From positions 1 to 8,563 of the forward strand of contig JAFGOB010000074.1 of NCBI GenBank assembly GCA_016926695.1: DNA of 8,563 bases, read 5' to 3'. Of this stretch, positions 5,216-8,563 are shown in pieces (the first letter of the stretch is position 1; each line of letters begins with the position of its first letter). The notes below the pieces were generated by a model. The model was not told where the DNA came from, searched no databases, and saw only the letters and a list, made by a program, of their open reading frames with translations. Source of the DNA: Dehalococcoidales bacterium. Lineage in GTDB: Bacteria; Chloroflexota; Dehalococcoidia; Dehalococcoidales; UBA3254. Both the position numbers and the translations under genes were made by a program.

Positions 5216-7888
5216 ATGATAGAAAAAGCCAAACCAGGAATGGCTACAGGAAAGATGAAATCATTTCTGAAAGGGCTTGGCTTCATGAGTTCCAGCAGCG
5301 GTGATGGCAATTCCTCGGTAGTGGACGTGAAAAACGGCAGGATACTCAGGATCAGGCCTTTATATTATAACTGGAAATATGACACTGACCAATTCAACCC
5401 CTGGGAGATGAGAGCGCGGGGAAGTGTTTTCAAGCCGATGATGAAAACGCTGGCGCCTCCCTATAGCCTGGCATACAAAAAGAGGGTATATTCTCCTAAC
5501 AGGATTCTCTATCCTTTAAAGAGATCCGATTGGGACCCTGCCGGCGAGAGAAATCCGGGTAACAGGGGTAAAAGCGGTTATGTCAGAATCTCGTGGGATG
5601 AAGCCCTGGAAATAGTAGCCAGTGAAATAAAGAGGGTAAAGGAAGAATACGGATCATACTCCATCCTTTCTCAATCTGACGGGCACGGAGAAACCAAAGT
5701 CATCCACGGCACGCATGGCTGCCAAAACAATCTCCTGTCATTACTGGGCGGTTCTACAACACAAATCCGAAATGCGGATAGCTGGGAAGGCTGGTATTGG
5801 GGCGCCAAGCACGTCTGGGGAATGGAGCCAGTGGGACAGCAGGATCCGGTGACAAATGTGATACCCGACATCGCCCAACATACAGATATGGTTTTGTTCT
5901 GGGGCTGCGACCCTGAAACAACTCCCTGGGGCTTCGATGGGCAGATGGCCAGCCGGGTTTGCTACTGGTGGACGGAACTGGGAATTAAGTCCGTTTATAT
6001 CTGTCCGGAACTGAATTACGGGGCAGCCGTTCACGCTGACAAGTGGATCCCGATATTACCGGGTACCGATGCTGCTCTGCATCTTGCACTGGCCTATGTC
6101 TGGATGAAAGAAGGAACTTACGACAAAGAGTACGTGGCCACCCATACCTTCGGCTTTGAAAAATTCGAGGAGTATGTTCTGGGTAAAGAGGACGGGGTCC
6201 CCAAGACACCAGCATGGGCTGCTGAAAAAACGAGTATAGCGGAATGGACGATCAAAGCCCTGGCAAGGGAATGGGCAGCAACGAAGACAACGATTGCACA
6301 CGGTAACGGCGGTCCCGGTATAAGAGGGCCGTATGCAACGGAAAACGGCCGTCTTGAAATTCTACTTTTAGCCATGCAGGGCATCGGCAAACCCGGAATC
6401 CACCAGGTTAAAATGCTCGAATGGGGTCGCCGTTGCTCGGACAGGCTAGACCCAATGCCCCTGGGCAAGATAAGACCAAATGTTTTTTCGGTATACACCG
6501 GGGCTATGAAGTTCGCGGCTGTTAAAAATCAGAAGGAGGAAAAAGACGCAAGTCCACAAGCCCGAAAAGGCGCGGATGTCCCCAGGCAGTTCATTCCCAA
6601 AAACCTTATCCATGACGCTCTCCTCCACCCTCCTATCAGCTGGTACGGTACGACCTCAGCGGTTACACCTCTGGAAAACCAGTTCGTGAAATACACCTAC
6701 CCGGCGGAGGGCTGTCCGGAAATCCACATGATCTGGACGGACACGCCCTGCTGGATAACATGCTGGAATGATACCAATACCTATATCAAGGCGCTCAGAA
6801 GCCCGAAGATCGAGTTTATCATAGCCCAGCACCCCTGGCTGGAGAACGATTGCCTGTTTGCCGATATCATCCTCCCGGTGAATACCAAGTTTGAAGAACA
6901 GGATATAGCCGAAGACAATATGAACGGGCAATTTCATGTCATATTGCACGAGAGTAAATGCATCGAACCTATCGGAGAATCGAAGAGCGATTATGAAATA
7001 GTCTGCATGATAGCGGAAAGGCTTGGCTTACTCAAAGAGTACACCGAAGGTAAAACTGTTGAAGAGTTACAAAGACAAGGCTTCGAGAATTCAGGAGCGC
7101 AGGAACTGGTTTCTTACGAAGAGTTTACGCAAAAGGGGTATTTTGTAATCCCGACTGACCCGGACTGGAAGAACTATCCTGCGGGGCTGGCAGGGTTTTA
7201 CAAAGACCCGGAGAACAATCCTTTAAAGACCCCTTCCGGCAAAATAGAGTTCTATGCCCAGAATTTAGCCAAGTATTTCCCTGACGACCAGGAAAGGCCA
7301 CCGGTCCCGCACTGGATTGAAAAAGGGGAGAGCCATGACGAGCGGCTCTCCAGCGAAAGGGCGAAGAAATATCCATTACTCCTCATGTCCAACCATGGCA
7401 GATGGAGAGTCCATGCCAACCACGATGATATCACCTGGACCAGGGAAATACCGACGTGTAAGGTGACCGGGCCTGACGGCTACAAATATGAGCCCTTGTG
7501 GCTTAATCCGGCAGATGCGGCCAGGGCAAATATCGAACATGGCGATGTTGTTAAAATATATAATGAAAGAGGTGCTGTTCTTGGAGGAGCATATATAACC
7601 GAGCGGATGATGCCCGGCGTGGTTTACATGGACCATGGAGCAAGATATGATCCCATAGTCCCCGGAGAACTTGACCGGGGAGGGGCGATCAATACGATCA
7701 CCCCACACAATAGAACCTCAAAAAACGCTACGGGAATGGTCGTAAGCGGGTTCCTGGTAGGGATTGAGAAAGCTGATCTAGATGATTTGAGAAGAAAATA
7801 TCCTGAAGCTTTTACCAGGCAGTATCACCCGGGTTCCGGCTTGCGCTTTGAGCGGGCTCTGGTAAAAAACAGCCTGTTCATAAAATGA
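5216..7888 (+). CDS. Molybdopterin oxidoreductase, pyrogallol hydroxytransferase (transhydroxylase) large-subunit family
   Basis: An 890-residue member of the DMSO-reductase superfamily, closest in motifs to the large subunit of Pelobacter acidigallici pyrogallol-phloroglucinol transhydroxylase (AthL, about 875 residues). Shared blocks are DPAGERNP (107-114), RISWDEA (124-130), NADSWEGWYWG (186-196), FWGCDPET (228-235), GTDAAL (283-288), YDKEYVA (302-308), VLGKEDGVPKT (321-331), CIEPIGESKSDYEI (582-595) and DRGGAINTITP (820-830). Ser189 matches the serine ligand of the metal, and the flanking Asp188 and Trp190 match active-site residues of that enzyme; His157 lies near its catalytic His. The first Cys is residue 169, so the N-terminal [4Fe-4S] site of most relatives is absent, as in AthL. 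There is no Tat or other signal, so it acts in the cytoplasm. It binds two pyranopterin cofactors with Mo or W. The exact substrate (pyrogallol or another hydroxylated compound) cannot be read from the sequence. No small subunit is seen next to it. Confidence 0.85.
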   Translation: MIEKAKPGMATGKMKSFLKGLGFMSSSSGDGNSSVVDVKNGRILRIRPLYYNWKYDTDQFNPWEMRARGSVFKPMMKTLAPPYSLAYKKRVYSPNRILYPLKRSDWDPAGERNPGNRGKSGYVRISWDEALEIVASEIKRVKEEYGSYSILSQSDGHGETKVIHGTHGCQNNLLSLLGGSTTQIRNADSWEGWYWGAKHVWGMEPVGQQDPVTNVIPDIAQHTDMVLFWGCDPETTPWGFDGQMASRVCYWWTELGIKSVYICPELNYGAAVHADKWIPILPGTDAALHLALAYVWMKEGTYDKEYVATHTFGFEKFEEYVLGKEDGVPKTPAWAAEKTSIAEWTIKALAREWAATKTTIAHGNGGPGIRGPYATENGRLEILLLAMQGIGKPGIHQVKMLEWGRRCSDRLDPMPLGKIRPNVFSVYTGAMKFAAVKNQKEEKDASPQARKGADVPRQFIPKNLIHDALLHPPISWYGTTSAVTPLENQFVKYTYPAEGCPEIHMIWTDTPCWITCWNDTNTYIKALRSPKIEFIIAQHPWLENDCLFADIILPVNTKFEEQDIAEDNMNGQFHVILHESKCIEPIGESKSDYEIVCMIAERLGLLKEYTEGKTVEELQRQGFENSGAQELVSYEEFTQKGYFVIPTDPDWKNYPAGLAGFYKDPENNPLKTPSGKIEFYAQNLAKYFPDDQERPPVPHWIEKGESHDERLSSERAKKYPLLLMSNHGRWRVHANHDDITWTREIPTCKVTGPDGYKYEPLWLNPADAARANIEHGDVVKIYNERGAVLGGAYITERMMPGVVYMDHGARYDPIVPGELDRGGAINTITPHNRTSKNATGMVVSGFLVGIEKADLDDLRRKYPEAFTRQYHPGSGLRFERALVKNSLFIK

Positions 7889-8307
7889 TGAATCAATAAC
7901 AGCCAGGAGATCATCTGACAGTTGAGACCTCCCGGACAGCGGTACCTGCCAGCTGCAGCTTACTTAGTATCTTATCGTTCACTAATGACGTGCTGTCCAG
8001 AAGCGCCTGGTGCGGCGCCTTGCTGAAGCGAGAGCTGTAGATGAACCCCAAAAAGCGAAGGCACTGGCTGTACAGAGGATTACAACAATACTACCCAACC
8101 TTATCGCTCATTCAGAAACAAACCTGCGTCAACGGGGACAATACCACTGATGCGATCGATTCGATAAGTAACATGAGCAGGCGCCGGCAACCCGACAAAG
8201 GTTATTACAGCCCTTTTTCGCATCGATGTTGAACGATTACGCCGTACAAGACTAAAATGGACAGCAATCACAATTCCCAGCTCAGTGTGCTGGACCAGAA
8301 ATCAGAT
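7889..8307. other. Intergenic region between the molybdopterin enzyme and the cupin gene
   Basis: About 420 bp without a recognisable gene. The longest open frame (8041-8232, 63 codons) has no motif and no ribosome site. A small GC-rich hairpin (GCGCC-TGGTGC-GGCGC, around 8001-8016) has no T-run, so it is not a clear terminator. No ferredoxin-type cysteine clusters appear in any frame, so it is not a decayed small subunit that I can recognise. Confidence 0.4.
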
Positions 8308-8318
8308 GGAGGTGCCAG

Positions 8319-8563
8319 ATGGCCGAACTGAAGTACAAAAAATATATCGTGGAAGATTACATCCCCGCCAGAGAAGAACTCAATAAATCCGCCGATGATC
8401 CGGAAAGACTGACGAGACTGTCACAGATTGTCAGATTAGGTGACGATATTGTCAAAGGGTCTTTGAACGTAGGTCTTCTCTGGGCATTAAGGACATCATC
8501 CAAGGAACAGGAACTGGCAGCCCATACTCATGACTACAATGAAATCCTGGGCTGGATCGGGAC
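8319..8563 (+). CDS. Cupin-type protein (3' partial)
   Basis: The ATG at 8319 has a strong ribosome site (GGAGGT at 8308-8313, 5 bp before it). The frame is open to the right edge, giving the first 81 residues. The N-terminal part is charged and helical (YIPAREELNKSADDPERLTR). Residues 69-75 read HTHDYNE, the H-x-H-x3-E metal-binding signature of cupin motif 1, followed by ILGWIG. His69, His71 and Glu75 would bind a metal ion. The second cupin motif would lie beyond the window. It resembles short cupin proteins of anaerobes with an H-x-H-D-Y-x-E-x-x-G-x-I-G block, whose function is not known to me. It lies on the same strand as the transhydroxylase-like gene, 430 bp downstream, so a shared pathway is possible, but co-transcription is uncertain. 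Confidence 0.7.
   Translation, partial: MAELKYKKYIVEDYIPAREELNKSADDPERLTRLSQIVRLGDDIVKGSLNVGLLWALRTSSKEQELAAHTHDYNEILGWIG

Noticed and set aside
8041..8232. 63-codon open frame between the enzyme and the cupin gene
   Set aside because: No ribosome site, no motif, and an amino-acid composition unlike a folded protein.

Overview
The window looks like accessory DNA from an anaerobic bacterium, most likely a Firmicutes (Peptococcaceae-like) or a comparable fermenting or syntrophic lineage. This rests on gene content only (a transhydroxylase-type molybdenum/tungsten enzyme, an SPL-family radical SAM protein, an Rhs toxin) and is tentative. The code is standard: TAG, TAA and TGA are all used as ordinary terminators here.

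Region 1 (1-1470, + strand) is the 3' end of an Rhs/YD-repeat polymorphic toxin. After the end of the Rhs core comes a hydrophobic pre-toxin segment and a GIY-YIG nuclease tip with its motifs visible. An Imm26-like immunity gene follows 29 bp later. Directly after it lies a short orphan piece of Rhs core with no start codon, the usual trace of a displaced older toxin tip.

Region 2 (1485-4577, - strand) is one transcription unit. A near-consensus sigma-70 promoter (TTGACA, 17 bp, TAAAAT) drives a ParB-domain/DNA-methyltransferase gene, an SPL-family radical SAM gene and a small unknown gene, and a hairpin with a T-run closes it. The set resembles a phage or integrative-element DNA-modification module. 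The two larger genes are each interrupted by a single in-frame stop (TAA at 4323-4325, TAG at 2253-2255), and the expected family sequence continues in the same frame beyond each stop. The methyltransferase also has an altered catalytic motif IV (GPPC). The module is probably decaying, although transcription and translation signals look intact.

Region 3 (4578-8563, + strand) starts with about 640 bp in which I recognise no gene. It is followed by an 890-residue member of the pyrogallol-phloroglucinol transhydroxylase large-subunit family, without the N-terminal Fe-S cysteines, as expected for that family. After a 430 bp gap with no recognisable gene, a cupin-type gene begins and runs off the end. 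The ferredoxin-like small subunit that partners the characterised enzyme is not in the window.
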